Assembly: GCA_036172665.1 (NCBI GenBank)
Contig: CM069874.1
Location: 55,410,707 to 55,474,706, forward strand
DNA: 64,000 nt
Direction of reading: 5' to 3'
Source of the DNA: Prosopocoilus inquinatus
Taxonomy: Eukaryota; Arthropoda; Insecta; Coleoptera; Lucanidae
Part shown: piece after piece, positions 1 to 10,887 of the stretch
How the letters are laid out: each line of letters begins with the position of its first letter
How positions within the stretch are numbered: position 1 is the stretch's first letter
Notes under the pieces: generated by a model
Told to the model about the DNA's origin: nothing
Seen by the model: the letters and a program-made list of their open reading frames with translations, nothing else
Databases searched by the model: none
Program-made: the position numbers and the translations under genes

Positions 1-88
1 GCAGTGGGAATGTCGAGCTACGTCTCTGCTGAAGAAGCCCCAGCAGGGCTGAAACACCTGTCCAGAGGCTGCTCGAGGTTTTCACTGC
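1..88 (+). ncRNA. Type I hammerhead self-cleaving ribozyme, copy A
   Basis: The catalytic core CTGAAGA is at 29-35 (CUGANGA with N7=A). Stem II AGCCC/GGGCT is at 36-40/46-50, GAAA at 51-54. A two-pair stem III with an ACCT loop (the other copies have AGCT) ends in the GTC cleavage site at 60-62. Helix I is CTCTG/CAGAG, an internal loop, TCGAGC/GCTCGA, and an outer part ending in GCAGTG (1-6) with CACTGC (83-88). All conserved core bases are present. Confidence 0.8.
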
Positions 89-260
89 AATCAAGAACGA
101 TTTGCACAAAATTTTTCTAAAAACTTTCATTATGCTTTGACAGCAAGCATGACCGCCTTCCGTGGGGGACTTATTAGGAGTAAATCCCGCTTCAATTTGT
201 ATATCCTACTGCAATGTCAGGTCAAAAAGCGATAGTAAGATGTCGCTATTTTATCTGTTT
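1..260 (+). mobile_element. Hammerhead-ribozyme repeat, copy A (cut by window edge)
   Basis: This is the ribozyme block (Y) at 1-125 followed by the X block (cattatgctttgacagc to tattttatctgt) in the same orientation. It shares both blocks with copies at 731, 10656, 35638 and 45489. The left end lies outside the window. Confidence 0.8.
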
Positions 261-730
261 AATTTTTTAATTTGATGATGTTTTGTTTGATGAAAAAAGC
301 TCACAGACCAAATTCAATCTGTATCATTATTAATAAAATCAGTAATTCCAGATTCCGAACTTGGAGTTACTTTCCGAATAGTTTCAGATAAAGTACAAGA
401 ATTGCCACGAGATTAATTGCAATAATAATGTTTGTTTTTGTTAATGTTAAGGCAAGGGGATGTTGATTCAGTTCGACATTATTTTACGTTTGAATTTTGT
501 GTTTGATTCCTTTCAGTATTTTCTTTTGTTCAAACTTTCGATTACAAATTTGTCAGTGCTCTTAATTCGATTTGACCTATTATTACAGAATTTTTACTTT
601 CGCTTTATGTTCATCACTGATCATTCTTTATTTGATTTTCAATTAAATTCAATTTGTTTTGCACATTTTAAAGTTATGTTTAATTTTTTATTTAACACTA
701 GGCACTTGATGTTTAACTTTAAAGATAAGA
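261..730. other. AT-rich spacer between two ribozyme repeats, no gene
   Basis: This is AT-rich, T-heavy sequence. The open frame at 460-735 is a low-complexity F/L/N string with no domain. I see no further structure. Confidence 0.5.
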
Positions 731-930
731 GATAAAATAGCGACATCTTACTATCGCTTTTTGACCTAACATTGCAGTAGGATAGACAAATTGAAGCGGG
801 ATTTGCTCCTAATAAGTCCCCCATGCTACGTCTCTGCTGAAGAAGCCCCAAGCAGGGCTGAAACAGCTGTACAGAGGCTGCTCGAGGTTTTCACTGCAAT
901 TAAAAACGATTTGCACAATTTTTTTTTTTA
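731..930 (+). mobile_element. Hammerhead-ribozyme repeat, copy B (inverted X block, truncated Y block)
   Basis: The X block is on the minus strand (ataaaatagcgacatc to the cccccatg at about 824), followed at once by a Y block on the plus strand that has lost the outer half of helix I. The right end is a T-run after gatttgcaca. The X/Y orientation differs from copy A but matches copies at 10656 and 35638. Confidence 0.7.
825..897 (+). ncRNA. Truncated hammerhead ribozyme, copy B
   Basis: CTGAAGA is at 837-843, stem II AGCCC/GGGCT, GAAA at 860-863, stem III ACAGCTGT and a GTA site at 869-871. Only the inner helix I (CTCTG/CAGAG) can form, because the 5' outer strand is missing. Confidence 0.6.
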
Positions 931-1989
931 AATAACATACACATCCTCTTTGCAGTAGATATTATATTGCTATAAAATAAATATATTGTGAAATTACTCC
1001 TTGCTTTGTGAATTATTTACAGAAAAGCAGAATTTCTCTTTCTGAAAACCTGAACTTCTCATTAATATTTTCTTGAAAAACTATGTTACAAGATCAGGGC
1101 GTTTGTACTCATACATGTATTTTTTTATCGAAATTCCTTGTACTACTTTCCATTTCATTCCATAATTGTTTGCGCCTTCCGAAGAAAGCGTTTGCTCAGG
1201 TAGAAAGCGAATTTTTATTTAATCTACGTCTCGTGTAGTCTTTGTCACCTCAAAGTGTCGCCTCGACATTCTTTGAATTTGTTGTATGTAGTACATACCT
1301 GTTCTTTACAATTGTTGAAGGCATTGTTTGCTGACCATGGGAAACAGTAATAAATAACTCAAAAAAATTTAGAAATTCACGCGTTCTCGTATTCCGCAAC
1401 AGTTAACAATTGCCTTACGTATGAGGAGGAATATGAGGAGAAGAGCTTGAGACACGCCATAAAGTAATCAGAATCAGTTACGAAGTGTTCTGTTATGTAA
1501 GTTACCTTGTGGAAGAAGACGTAAAAAAAGGGGCCAACATTAACCAATTTCGTAATAGCTAATTAGCGTGGAATTATTCTAAGATGAGTTGTGTTCTGTG
1601 ACAAAAGTTTGAATACAATACACGTATTTTTTTAGTAAAAAAAATGCATTTGCACTGGATATTTCATAAGGAGAGGACTCTCCGAGATATAATTTTCCTA
1701 AAGTGCTCTTAACTTGCGGTGTGTGGGTGATTTGCTCTCATCTGTAGGTTGTTTTTTTTTTTTGACGATTTATACCTAATATATTTATTTTATTTTTCAG
1801 GATTTTTAGGCCTTTAGGTATCAAATAATAGGGAATTATATTCTTATTTATACGTTAGAATAAGAAGTTTTTTCAGGGTCTTTGGACTATTTATTTCCGC
1901 TTTTGCTTGTTGTTTGGTTAGCTCTTATTTGTAGGGGTTCTGACAGTAAATTTTAGGTGTTCACATATTTTTCTTCCCGATTTATACAT
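931..1989. other. Non-coding AT-rich DNA, nothing recognised
   Basis: No open frame, tRNA or repeat boundary could be supported here. Confidence 0.5.
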
Positions 1990-2017
1990 AACATATATAG
2001 TTTATTTTAGATTTTCA

Positions 2018-2120
2018 CATATTAATTTATATTTACTTAAAAGATATATATGTCTAAATGTAAATAAATATAAATTAATATGTAAATATATTTACTTACA
2101 TTTAGACATATACATCTTTT
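2018..2120. repeat. Overlapping AT-rich inverted repeats
   Basis: ACATATTAATTTATATTTAC pairs with a copy about 45 bases later, and AAAGATATATATGTCTAAAT pairs with a reversed copy ending near 2115. The two hairpins compete and form a cruciform-prone block. Confidence 0.6.
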
Positions 2121-2216
2121 AGGATGATTAGATTGTTGTTAGGTTTAACATTTTTATGATTTTGTCAGTGTGATTAGGTTGTTTTTTAGAAATTTTTTAG
2201 TGCTTTTAAGTTGGTA

Positions 2217-2261
2217 ACGTACTGAAGATGGCAGCTTAGCTGCCGAAATACGTATCTACGG
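2217..2261 (+). ncRNA. Hammerhead-like motif (Penelope-type)
   Basis: CTGAAGA is at 2222-2228, stem II GGCAGC/GCTGCC at 2230-2235/2239-2244, GAAA at 2245-2248, then palindromic ATACGTAT ending in a TC cleavage position at 2255-2256. Helix I is CGTA/TACG. One unpaired T (2229) sits between the core and stem II, which is not canonical. Motifs of this form are known from Penelope-like elements; no reverse transcriptase was found beside it. Confidence 0.45.
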
Positions 2262-2339
2262 ATATAAAAATTATTGTGGGCGGAGGAATTTCAATTATCT
2301 CTTAAACCACAGTCTCCTTTACTATTTTAGTTAATTTTA

Positions 2340-4500
2340 ACTATTTTAAGTGGACAAAAGTTTATCCAAAATAGTGGAAAATGCATTAACTTTTAATTAG
2401 AATTAACAAAACATCAAGTTTTAGTTTAGAAAATTACGGAGGGAACGAATTTCATTCCGTAAAATTTTTCGTTTTGTAGTTAACTAATAATAAAAACCCT
2501 GTAATACTTTAAATATTTTCGAAGATACTTCCATTTTTCAAAAAAAAAAAAACGGACTGGTTGGTTATTACTAATAATCTGCCATATTTCAGAATGGTTG
2601 AGAAACAAAAATAATTTTCAATTTTTAAATAGAAGCCCCTATTTTTTATTACGGATCACACTGTTTACGTGTTTCAACATAAAAAAAATATACTGTTAAA
2701 AAGAATTCTTTTTAAATAAGCGCAGTGCAAAAATTAAAAAAAAAATATGTATACATATAAACCAAACCAAATCGATGAATAATACTTAATGGAGATTTCC
2801 ACATCAACGTTCCTTGTAACGAAAAATGAGAACATTTTCATTACCTCTTAAAAGAATCAAATATAAAAAAGTAAATCCGGTGCAGGTTCATCGTAGTTAT
2901 CGAACTAAAAATAATGTCCAAAAACGCATTCGTTTTCTTTTTAATTTTTAAACTGCGATTATTTAAAAAAATTCTCTTTCGGAATTTATAATAAATAATG
3001 GCTAACTTTAACTCATATTTGAGCTCTGAACAGAGGCCTCCTTGGGCAGAGAACTTGTCTCCGATCTCATTGCAATCGGTGCCCCCCGCAGAAAAGATAA
3101 GAAAACGCTTCGCTTTTTTAATTTTTTTTGTTTTTTTCAATTGTTTCTTTTAATTTTTTTAATATTTTAATAATTGACCGTTTTCGCCCTTTGCATGCCC
3201 CAACTCATCTGTCAGAGGGCGCTGAAATATGGAGTGTCACGCGGCGGAAATCGAAATCTAAGGAAAATTGATCGGAACAGCATAACATTTTTTGATAGCT
3301 TTTCGAGAGATTCATTTTCGGAACAAGTCCAAAATGCCATCAACAGTCGAAGTTTATTGGTACAACCTTCTAAAAAAAAAGTAGAGTACTTACTAATTTT
3401 ATATTTATATAAATTTGATTTGACAATCAAGTATTACTCCTTAAATTTAAAAGTTTTGAAAATTTTATTATAAATTTTGAAATGCAAACGGTTTTTTTAA
3501 TAATAGCACCGATCATAAAAAGAGTGCCGTATTTAAACTCATTCTCCAGCGTTTCGTAATAAAAACCACTGATATCGTTTATTACAATGCCTGGGCCCTA
3601 TGTACGTTTCCGCGGACTTCCCAGTACAAAAGTAACATATCTGTTTTTTCGTAATTTGTAAATGCCATTACGATCTTAATATGCGTTTTTACGAATTAAA
3701 AATCTTTCTTCCTTTGTCAAATTTTTCGTATCTGCAGAACACTAATGTAATACTGACCCACCTTAAACGCGTTACAGCGGCCACCGTTGTAAAAACACAA
3801 AAAATTGCCGTAATAAAAAGCATCAATAGAAATGCGAAACTGCGGCACTATCGAATGCATGCGAGAATACTTTAAGATATTAATCAATTTGTAAATTTTG
3901 GAATTTCCAATGCAGGCGCGTTAAAAATGCTTTACTTGGCCGAATTTCATAATTGAATGAATTGAAATTGTAAATTTAATGTCAGTCATATTGGTAGTGA
4001 GCACATATCAGTTTTAACAGCTATTTTATTCTCCCTAGTGTGATTACGTAATGCGGCCGATTTCAAACTGTACAAACAGTAGATAAATTACTACATTATT
4101 TTAAAGTTTCTTTATTAAACTAAAGAATTCTTAATCTATTTAATTAGAAATGGAAAGACAATTTATTACTTGTGAAGGTAAATATCCGGAAATAAAACAA
4201 TGAATGACGGTGATGTCATTATTTAACTCATCCGCATTTTTTGCCCAGTAATTAAATCGCCGGTTTATAATTTAAAAATACCTAAAATTGTAATTACTTG
4301 GAGGGAAGTGGCACTTGTTTTAATTAATCCATGCGCTTTGTGAGCGCGTTTAAAATGTTTCGACTGTTACAATCTATTAATAGGCCTCATACGAATCAAA
4401 CAGATGTTCGTTTGCGACATCGTAAAACACTGACCTATATTCGGGTCCGTCATTCACACAGGCAAGGCGGCGTACCATCCAGTCTTTAGCTATGCCAGCA
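2340..4500. other. Non-coding DNA; right part is a diverged TA-flanked MITE
   Basis: From about 3550 to 4568 the sequence resembles the MITE family at 38814, 47063 and 57149 (gtttcgtaataa..cactgatatcgttta; a right end tttgcacacaataaaagaacactctg). Its left end could not be placed. The open frames at 2841-3473 and 3681-3875 show no domain. Confidence 0.4.
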
Positions 4501-4649
4501 GTTCTCAAACGGTTTGATGGTGATGTATTACAGGTTTAAATATTTGCACACAATAAAAGAACACTCTGCATTTTGGACGCTGACTGAGCTTACTTACAAT
4601 AAGTGTTAAATTAGTCACCGAAATTGCAAAACTTAATTATAGTTGACCG

Positions 4650-4797
4650 AGGGCTCTATTCTGTATCAAAACCGTTAAATTTTAAAGAAGTGTTAAATTT
4701 TGTTGCTACGGTAACAACCAATCATGGAACTGTATTTTAAATTTTAAAGGACCTCTAAATTTAAACGGCCGGTTAATAAGTTATAGAATCTCCCCCC
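4650..4797. repeat. Hairpin MITE
   Basis: The left arm gggctctattctgtatcaaa and following AAACCGTTAAATTT roughly pair with the right arm (AAATTTAAACGG...GTTATAGAATCTCCCCCC). It resembles the cleaner hairpin at 33259-33433. Confidence 0.5.
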
Positions 4798-5158
4798 ACA
4801 AACCGTAAACTAAGAAAAATTTACCAATAAAAAATTTATAGCGTGTTCCTACAGTTCAACAGCAGCATTATAGCCCCGAGCAGCACTACAATTTTTTGTC
4901 ACTATTTTATTTTGACTAAGCGAAAATTTATTATTTTATTTGAATACGTTAATAATAATAAACAGGAATGTGATTTCCAATTCACAACAACCACGATTGT
5001 AAATTTAATTTTAATTTCTTGTGGGAAGTCTGATCCAGACGTTCGCAATGATCCGATGTGATCCGTATTTACATTGCTTTTATAATTTAAATTTTTAACC
5101 TATTTTAATTTGTTTATTTGTTGCGCTTAAGTCTATACTTCTTGGTTTTAAAGTTCTT

Positions 5159-5195
5159 GCCTCTGATGATGGCGTTTAGTCGAAACTAGTAGGGT
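5159..5195 (+). ncRNA. Weak hammerhead-like motif
   Basis: CTGATGA is at 5163-5169, an unpaired T, a three-pair stem II (GGC/GTC), GAAA at 5182-5185, palindromic ACTAGT then A at 5191. Helix I is GCCT/GGGT with wobble. The core is complete but the stems are short. Confidence 0.3.
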
Positions 5196-5648
5196 TACAA
5201 AGTAATTATGTGGAATAAAAAATTTCCTTATTCTAATATTTGTTTCTTTTTATAATGGCTATTGCGATTCTAACATAACTGTAACGTTGTTTTGCTAATG
5301 TTTGTTTATGGAGCACTTTTTTGTGAGATAATTAGCGGTGAAGTAATAATTATACGGACAAAATAAAAACCGACTGATTATGGGTCTGTTTTCATTGATT
5401 TATGGTTGAATTGTTGCACGCGCGTTTTTCTGCGAATAGACGAAGAAAATTACGTATTTCCTTGCGCAATCTTCAAGCACTTAAGTTATACTTATTAATC
5501 GCTCCATTATATATTTTAACCGTCTACTCATTGATTAACGATTCTTACTGTATTTTAAAAAACAAATTAAAAAGTGTGAAATGTGTTCAAACCGCAAAAT
5601 CTCCAAGATGTAGACCATGTCAACTGGAGCAAAATGCTTTCTCCTTAC
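5196..5648. other. Likely intron downstream of exon 4, no exon found
   Basis: No acceptor followed by FAS1-like coding sequence on the minus strand was seen here or further left. Confidence 0.45.
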
Positions 5649-5850
5649 CTTGTAGCATATCTGCAAGGCCCGACGAGAAGATCGCTCGCAGAAAGCTGGT
5701 GAATCTTCTTTCTCTGTCGGACTGGAGGGTTTGCACGATGTCTCCCACAGGTAGAGGGAACATGACTCTATCTACTCCATGCGCTATTCCCTGGGGAATC
5801 TCTACATCTTGCTTGTCTTCTAGAACCTTGGCACCGTTGATTGTCGTAAT
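5649..5850 (-). CDS. Exon 4 of FAS1-domain protein (end of FAS1 domain 1, start of domain 2); gene continues off window
   Basis: This 202-base exon has its acceptor (aatttcag|ATTACG) at 5850 and donor (CAAG|GTAAGG) at 5649. It starts in phase 0 and leaves one extra base at the end. It reads ITTINGAKVLEDKQDVEIP and then the H2-type box GIAHGVDRVMFP, which closes FAS1 domain 1. The following RRFTSFLRAIFSSGLADML resembles the first helix of a second FAS1 domain, so at least one more exon is expected. I found no matching exon between 5648 and 1, so the remainder should lie left of the window. The open frame on the other strand here (5402-5854) is a shadow. Confidence 0.85.
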
Positions 5851-6033
5851 CTGAAATTGCGTTTATTTTAATTGCCAAAAGATTTGCGCAAACTGGATTT
5901 GTTCTTAACAAATTGCTCAATTTGTCTAATTAGCTGAGAATGTGTTTTTTGATGATAAGAATTAAAAAGCTAACCTTGTCAATTATAAAAGCATAAATTT
6001 AGTTCTAATAAAGATTTACAAATCTTAACAAAC

Positions 6034-6171
6034 CTTAACATCATTCCACTCAACGTCATGCATATTATACTGGTTGACTCTGAGTTGTGTTCCTGCCAGC
6101 GAAACTCCCGTCATTTCATCTTGCAACGATCCAATTTTAAAAGCTCCCGGAATTACGTGATGTAAGAGAAG
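6034..6171 (-). CDS. Exon 3 of FAS1-domain protein (middle of FAS1 domain)
   Basis: This is a 138-base exon of 46 codons, phase 0 at both ends. The acceptor is tttttgcag|CTTCTC at 6171 and the donor AAG|GTTTGT at 6034. It reads LLLHHVIPG then AFKIGSLQDEMTGVSLAG, the usual FAS1 core strand pattern (a HHVIPG-type box followed by a short loop and a T/S-rich strand). It was missed as an open frame because it is short. It links exon 2, which ends in the FAS1 helical part, to exon 4, which carries the H2 box. Confidence 0.85.
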
Positions 6172-6225
6172 CTGCAAAAAAATACTGTATCAAATTTTAC
6201 ACCCAATTTTGTACTTTTCACTTAC

Positions 6226-8640
6226 TCCACTCAGCAGTCTAGGATTTTCTTTGAATTTTTCTTCGGCCTTATCCGGACCACCCAATTGCACTAAAAGCGT
6301 TCTGAAGGCTTTGTCGTTAGGGGCGAAAATAGTGTAGGGGCCCGTCTCGTTTAGAATCGTGTCCAAACCGGACTGTCTCAAAAATTTCGCCATTGCATAT
6401 AACCCGCTTTTTCTCAAAATTCCAACCAATTCGTGATCACCTTCATGATTATCGTTAATGATGTTACTGTCCTGTGTTGGGACGGGCAAAATTGGTGTAA
6501 TCAGTTCGCTTTTGAAAATTGTAACCGTGGATGATGGTATTGAAGGTGACTGAGTTGGTTTTGCATGTAGTGTGGATGGGTTGAAAATGGAATTTTGTCT
6601 TGTATGAGAGATGGTGGATGCTTGCTTTTGTAAGTCGTTACTTATTTTGTAAGATTCCGACGATGTTTCTTTTGTCGTTGGTGGTTCTTTCTTGAAATTA
6701 TTGAGAATCCTCGGAGTGGGCGTGCTGGTACTTCTTTTGGTGATATAGAAATTCGTCGTAGGTAAAGTTGATGAAACAGAATCTGTGGGAGTGCTGGAAA
6801 ATGTGTGAGATGAGGCAAACGAGTTTGGCGTAATGGTAACAGAAGACAATTTCTCGTCAAAAGTAGTTTGCTTAATGATTGGTGTTGGATAAGTTGTGCT
6901 GCTGATTGGCGTAGGGGAAGTGACATACGTTGATTCTTTCGGGAGCAAAGTTTTTTCCGTTTCGTACGTCAAATGATCACCTGCATATAACAGACGATTT
7001 TTATCACCAACGATTGCTGGTTTCTCTGTGATTAACGTAGAAGAAGGAGGCAGTTTTATTTCACCATCTTTTATCTTCTTCAATATAGAATCTACGTCCA
7101 CGCCTTCTTTTTCTTGAGCTCCATTACCTTTAACTCCCTGAACTTTAAAGCTTCCGTCATTTTGTTCTTCCAACAAAACAAACGTAACTTTCTTCTGATT
7201 TGGCAAATTCGACGGTAAACCACCGATTTCGGCCAGGCCTCCGTTTTCGTGCCTTAAAATTTCGAAGTTCGCCCCTGGAGGAACGACGCCTTTCGTCAGC
7301 TCTTCAAAAATTTCTTTGGGGGGTTTCGCGGTGGTTGTCGTCGGCTTGTCTGGCAATAAAGCGCCGAGTTCTAAGGGCTTCGCACCCGGGATTAATTTAG
7401 GATCGGTGGTTCTGATGATTTCGACTTTCTGTCCGTTCGGCAAGGATATTTCTCTCGACGTTAAATTTTTACCCAAATCTACTTCCGGATTCTCACCAAT
7501 TGCCTTACGAAGTTGCGCGATTAAGTCGTCTTTAGCAATCTGCTGGGACTTGTACTGCTTTTGAAGTAAACTTAAATCATCCAGAGATTGAATTTCCTTA
7601 ATTTTAACTTCCGGTTGTGTTGGTAGCACCGTAGGAGCGAAAACCAGTGGTTTCTTTCTGTCACCCTCTTTCGTTATTTCGGAGTACAATGTAGTTTGGC
7701 TTGGCAAAAAAATTTCACCGCTATTTCTGACGTTTAAGATCTTCGCTTCCCTTTCACTTTCAATTTCCTCGCTGGAAGTTGGAGGTGAGGATGTTGTTGT
7801 TGTCGTTGTTGTAGTGGAGGTGGTCGTGGTGGGATGCTCTTCGTAGTATTTCCTGACGGCTAAACCGAACAGTTCTGTTTCTTCTGGGTAAATAAATCTC
7901 GAAACGCCTTGTGTGTACCTCAAATTACGAGACCCTGTCGGTTTATACACTTGCTCGTACAATTTCTTTTTTTGTTCCTGCTGGTCTTTGACGAATGTCA
8001 AATGGTCTTCCTGCGCTTTTTTTAAAGCTTTCTCGTATTGCTTCTCGACATATTCATTGTGCTTATCGATGATGGCTTGCTTATCTCTTAGTTCCTTCAG
8101 CTTTTCTTTCTGTTTCTCTGGATCCAAAAGCGAAAATTGTTGGAGTTGGTCAGTATTGAACAGAGGACTCGATGTGACTTGGAAAAGGTGTTGGTGAGCA
8201 TCTATTTGGCTCAAGGAAGGAACTGTCGCTTGTGGCTGTTGATGTTGGAAATTCGGTGTGAATCCAGTTTGAGTGTGATGTTGAATGACCTGTGGTAGCT
8301 GTGTGTTGAGTGGATTTGAAGAAGTTTGGACCGTGGGGAGTATTTGTTGTTGGGCTTGCAAATGCGTTTGTTGTGTGGTCAGAGGTGACGATAATACTTG
8401 AGGCACGTTAGTAGGTATAATGGGTTGCGAGTTTATGAAGGGGGGGTTTTGCTGTTGATTAACGAATTGCTGGGGCTGGTTGTACGTGTTGGTGAATTGC
8501 TGCGGTGGGAAAACTTGTTGTGGAGTATTTAGAACATTTTGGTGCAGGTTGAATCTGTGTTGGTGCTGTTGGATGTCGCTGAGGATGTGACCTTGTTGTT
8601 GGGGTGACAGTTGCCTTCGCTGATTTATATCCGAGAATTG
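6226..8640 (-). CDS. Large exon 2 of FAS1-domain secreted protein (low-complexity region and start of FAS1 domain)
   Basis: The exon holds 805 codons, open throughout. The acceptor (ttttacag|CAATTC) is at 8640 and the donor (GGA|GTAAGT) at 6226, both phase 0. The open frame has no ATG at its top, so it is an internal exon. Order of parts: a glutamine-rich stretch (about 150 residues); a charged segment likely to form a coiled coil (EKQKEKLKELRDKQ, EKQYEKALKKAQEDH); a threonine run near 7800; a long T/S/P-rich, mucin-like region with likely O-glycosylation; then a FAS1 domain start with HELVGILRKSGLYAMAKFL and the H1-type box YTIFAPNDKAF. FAS1 proteins are extracellular adhesion or matrix proteins. 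An extracellular-matrix or cuticle role is inferred; the ligand is unknown. Together with the flanking exons it gives a protein of more than 945 residues. Confidence 0.88.
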
Positions 8641-9970
8641 CTGTAAAAGAACGAAATTTTTTGAGTAACAGAAATCAAGACGTAGTAAAATATTTACAGA
8701 TTAATCAAATTCGCGTTCCAAAATAAATTTTATTTTACACGAATCCGAAATGTAGGAAATCGTGACAATGTTTATTACGTGAAGAGATGCAACTTTTTTT
8801 TAAACGGCATCCCATATTTTTTTCTTTACTTATTTCTATAGAGCATTTTCTTGTGCAGTCGTTGGTATTCAATAAATTTAATTAAAATAGATTAATTTCT
8901 GAGAAAAGAAGAGTGAGTGAAAGAAATGGTACAAGCAAAAGCTCCGTTATTTATTATCTGATTTTAATGAATAAAGTAGTGTTGTTGATAGTCCCTAGAT
9001 TTTTAAAAATTATGAATATTGTAAAAGTAGAGAGATCTTGTAAAGCTTTGGTCTAATGCTGACTGTCGTATCATTAAAATTGACAATTTGGCAGATGATC
9101 AAACATGATCCATTTTTTGCATAAAATTAAAAATAATTCGTAAATACTAAAAATAAGTAAGTACAATGATATATCATTTTTATCGTCTCTTTAAGGGCTA
9201 ATCGAAACTGCAATAAAAAACATAGTGTTCCATTTAAAAAATAATAAGTTAGGTTTGTCACTTATTAAATGAACAACCTGTAGATTTGAAAATAATTTTA
9301 AATTATGAGGAATGAAAACCTACACAATTTTTGTTAAGATATTTTCTTGATAGAATGAATTTAAAGACGCATTTTGGGACTTTTCCAGAGGTTTGGGACA
9401 CCCTGTACATATTGTCGGCATTATCTCCATGTTTAGAATTATTTTTGCAATGGAATCAAGTTCTTTTCATTCTTGTTAAAATCAGGTATTTTACTAGTTT
9501 TCTTTTTAGTAGTCCATTAAAACGTGACCAAGAAGATTCATATTATTAAAAATGACTTTTTTGGAAAAACGTAACCTACACAAATCTTACGATTAGATTA
9601 AAACGCGAAGTTTGGGTCTCCTTTTAGTGAGTTATTTGTGTTCTTTTTGTTATTTTATTAAAACAGCAACCGGTTAGTAACGATTGGAGTCAACTTTGAA
9701 TTTTTTTGTCATCTGCTAGTTGTATAACACGTTATATATAACAATTTGTAAATTTCCGCCTATCAATAAAAAATAGAGTATATGTCTTTTAACTTCTCTG
9801 TAAATTTATTTGCCTTGTTAATATCTTTAGAAACCATTGCCGATACGTTCCCTCATGGAGTTTATAGGGTATCTAAGTTTAAAAAGAGGTGAAAAGACCG
9901 GGCCTTACGAAAATAACGAGCAGATAGCCTGAAAAAGTGAATAAAAGATAAAAAGTTTAGAAGAAACCTC
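8641..9970. other. Intronic DNA with a decayed foldback arm
   Basis: The stretch 9180-9420 (ending ttgggacaccctgtacat) matches, in reverse, 41570-41790 (gtacaggatgtcccaaaaac). Both look like arms of the CAGGRTGT family of elements. The open frame at 9331-9549 lies in this arm and is not a gene. Confidence 0.5.
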
Positions 9971-9974
9971 CAGA

Positions 9975-10560
9975 AACCCTACGTCCCGATTTTGACGGGA
10001 CACTCCCGATTTCTAACAGTTTGTCCCGCGAAATTTTCAAAATGTCTCGTTGTCTTGACAGACTATACTTTCGCCAATTTCCAGCAAGAAATTAAAAAAT
10101 ATGTTGCAGATTGAATTACGAAACTGGTAAATTATTCGACCGGGTAAATTAAGTTATTTATTTTATGTTTAAGTTTTAGTTTAGGATAGTTTATGATGTA
10201 TATTTTGTTATTTTATTAATGCCAAGACGACATGGTTTCATAGTACAGTAATATATGCTTTTGAATATCAAATTCATTATTTATACAATCAACTAATTAT
10301 TCAAAAATTGGTTCATTTGGATTATCGCTGTATATTGTTTTGGTAAACGTATTGTCCATTTATTTTGCAATGTTTTCATGTTAAAAAACGAACACTTTGA
10401 TCTGATTTCTGTGCAGAAATTTCGAAGAGAGAGGAAGACAACATTTTTGTACAGAAATTAGAGCAAAGTATTAGTTATTGAGCACTCTTTAAAAGAAAAT
10501 TTGATTTTATTAGTTGAGTTTTTCTGCCTTACGGAAATTAAAACCTTACATTTTATTCAA
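9975..10560. repeat. Dispersed repeat, CCCGATTTTG type
   Basis: The sequence tcccgattttgacgggacac, the following gttgcagattgaattac and a distal accttacggaaattaaaacc region recur at 39860-40200 in the same order. This looks like a nonautonomous element pair; ends not defined. Confidence 0.45.
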
Positions 10561-10655
10561 TTGTGAAACCAAATTGCGAGTTAAACGTAGGGTTAGAGAT
10601 AGAGTATGAGCAAATTGGAAATTGCGCGGAAAAATACAAAAACACAAAAGTTATA

Positions 10656-10875
10656 AACAGATAAAACAGCGACATCTTACGATCGCTTTTTGACCTGACA
10701 TTGCAGTAGGATAGACAATTGCAATTGCGAATAAATTGGACAAGTCGTTTTTGTTTGCAGTGGGAATGTTGAGCTACCTCTCTGCTGACGAAGCCCCAAG
10801 CAGGGCTGAAACAGCTGTACAGAGGCTGCTCGAGGTTTTCACTGCAATCAAAAACGATTTGCAACAATTTTTTTT
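10656..10875 (+). mobile_element. Hammerhead-ribozyme repeat, copy C, with 12-bp target duplication
   Basis: It is flanked by ACAAAAGTTATA at 10644-10655 and 10876-10887. A short reversed X block (ataaaacagcgacatc) is followed by the plus-strand Y block. The ends are AACAGATAAAACAGCG on the left and gcaacaa plus a T-run on the right. Confidence 0.8.
10757..10845 (+). ncRNA. Type I hammerhead ribozyme, copy C
   Basis: The core is CTGACGA (10785-10791), so the freely variable position 7 is C here. Stem II AGCCC/GGGCT and GAAA (10808-10811) are intact; the cleavage site is GTA (10817-10819). In helix I one C-G pair has become a U-G wobble (TTGAGC/GCTCGA), so pairing is kept. The outer clamp GCAGTG/CACTGC is intact. 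Confidence 0.78.
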
Positions 10876-10887
10876 ACAAAAGTTATA

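Noticed and set aside
2841..3473. Three open frames of 72-99 codons
   Set aside because: Lysine- or asparagine-rich frames in AT-rich DNA with no domain, splice context or repeat in other copies.
5402..5854. 150-codon open frame on the plus strand
   Set aside because: Its distal part is the complement of FAS1 exon 4, which has good splice sites and domain sequence on the minus strand.
7200..8197. Plus-strand open frames inside exon 2
   Set aside because: They are complements of the long FAS1 exon and have low-complexity composition.
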